Both the position numbers and the translations under genes were made by a program. Below are positions 4,705 to 5,403 of a stretch of 5,403 bases of DNA, piece by piece. Within the stretch, counting starts at the first letter, position 1. Each line of letters starts with the position of its first letter. Source of the stretch: a bacterium (GTDB lineage Bacteria > Armatimonadota > HRBIN16); the NCBI GenBank assembly GCA_025057335.1, contig JANWXG010000181.1, positions 1 to 5,403 on the forward strand, in the 5' to 3' direction. The notes under the pieces are model-generated. The model saw only the letters and a list, made by a program, of their open reading frames with translations, was not told where the DNA came from and did not search any database.

Positions 4705-5403
4705 GCGAGCACGAGCTGCTCACATCCGAACAGATTCGGGCGCATGTGTTGCGCAACCTGCGTTTCTGGGCGGAGCACGCCGTTGACCACGAAGCGGGCG
4801 GCTTCTGGACACACCTGCACCGCGACGGCAGCCGTTACGGCGATGGGCAGAAGTTTCTGGTCATGCAGGCACGCATGACCTATGCGTTCGCGGTCGCCGC
4901 GCTGTGGAGCGGGGAGAGCATGTGGAAGGAGCTGGTAGCGCACGGCGTGCAGTTCCTGCAGGAACGGATGCGCGACCCCAAATGCGGAGGCTGGTTCTGG
5001 ACGGTCTCGCGCGAGGGAGAGCTAACCAACGGCAGCAAGATGGCGTATGGGCACGCCTTTGCGGTGTACGCACTCGCCTACGCGGGGCATGCCCTGCAGG
5101 ATGACACGTTGCTACACGACGCCGAAGAAGGACTGCACTGGATGCAAGAACATCTGTGGGACACCGACCGGGGTGGCTATGTGCAGTCACTGACGCGCTG
5201 CCTCTTCCCACTAGACAACACCAAGCGGCTGGATACGCAGCTGCACAGCATGGAAGCAGCTTCAGCAGTAGCGGCGTTTTGCGGTTCGCCCTTCGCCCGC
5301 GAACATCTGCGAGAACTAGCACAGACCGTCGCTACGCGCGCTCCCCATCCGAACGGCAAATGCGCCCGCGAGTGGTTTCTGCCCGACTGGAGTGAGAACG
5401 TGG
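4701..5403 (+). CDS. AGE-family sugar 2-epimerase/isomerase, N-terminal part (3' end outside window)
   Basis: The frame opens at ATG 4701, inside the pncB stop (ATGA overlap), and stays open to the window end. It gives 234 residues of a family usually near 390-420. AGE enzymes are (alpha/alpha)6 barrels that epimerise or isomerise sugars: N-acylglucosamine 2-epimerase, cellobiose/mannobiose 2-epimerase, or YihS-like aldose-ketose isomerase. Visible marks are AGGFWTHL at 32-39, KFLVMQARMTYAF at 51-63 (Arg58 fits the conserved active-site Arg of the QxR motif), GGWFWTV at 96-102, KMAYGHAFAVYAL at 113-125, and DTQLHSMEA at 178-186 with His182 in an active-site position. The second catalytic His expected later lies outside the window. 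There is no signal peptide, so it is cytoplasmic. A weak GGTGG (4691-4695) and the overlap imply translational coupling to pncB. The substrate cannot be set; a disaccharide or free hexose is as likely as an N-acyl sugar. Confidence 0.85.
   Translation, partial: MSEHELLTSEQIRAHVLRNLRFWAEHAVDHEAGGFWTHLHRDGSRYGDGQKFLVMQARMTYAFAVAALWSGESMWKELVAHGVQFLQERMRDPKCGGWFWTVSREGELTNGSKMAYGHAFAVYALAYAGHALQDDTLLHDAEEGLHWMQEHLWDTDRGGYVQSLTRCLFPLDNTKRLDTQLHSMEAASAVAAFCGSPFAREHLRELAQTVATRAPHPNGKCAREWFLPDWSENV

Overview
The window is about 5.4 kb of moderately GC-rich bacterial DNA with every supported gene on the + strand. Shine-Dalgarno-led genes, GTG starts, an outer-membrane-type beta-barrel, and intergenic regions crowded with short palindromic interspersed repeats suggest a diderm environmental bacterium. 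The repeat style (GTCATTCTGAGC...GAAGAATCTC, GGCGAGGCTCC...CCGAGCC and TGGAGGGACG...CCCTCCA words) and the gene types recall thermophilic Armatimonadota or similar phyla. That placement is from memory of the general look and has low confidence.

Layout. (1) 1-429 is the C-terminal membrane part of an MgtE-type Mg2+ transporter, cut by the window edge and followed by a GC hairpin terminator candidate. (2) 430-870 is non-coding and holds a 107-bp repeat, a GNRA-capped hairpin, a TTGACA box and one copy of a composite repeat. (3) 871-1599 encodes an exported protein that looks like a small outer-membrane beta-barrel, and 1694-2683 encodes an exported alpha/beta hydrolase of the PHB-depolymerase/LpqC/feruloyl-esterase type. 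They are 94 bp apart, with a structured leader between them. (4) 2684-3339 is a 656-bp non-coding block built almost wholly of repeats: inverted pairs, a second copy of the 107-bp repeat, two more composite elements, and a tandem array of three 55-bp units that are each near-perfect palindromes. (5) 3340-4704 encodes a nicotinate phosphoribosyltransferase (NAD salvage). It overlaps by 4 bp a gene for an AGE-family sugar epimerase/isomerase that runs off the right edge at 5403.

Functional reading. The barrel and the esterase may be an envelope/secreted pair, one for the outer membrane and one to cleave ester substrates outside the cytoplasm. The pncB and AGE genes are translationally coupled, so they are probably co-expressed in cytoplasmic metabolism. 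No transposase, CRISPR array or RNA gene was seen.

The most unusual part is the repeat block. Within the 55-bp units all copy-to-copy differences are transitions. Two pairs of changes preserve base pairing in the full-length hairpin, which suggests a structured element (REP/BIME-like or an RNA hairpin) rather than random duplication. The 107-bp repeat occurs on both sides of the barrel/esterase pair in direct orientation, so that pair could be lost or gained as a unit.
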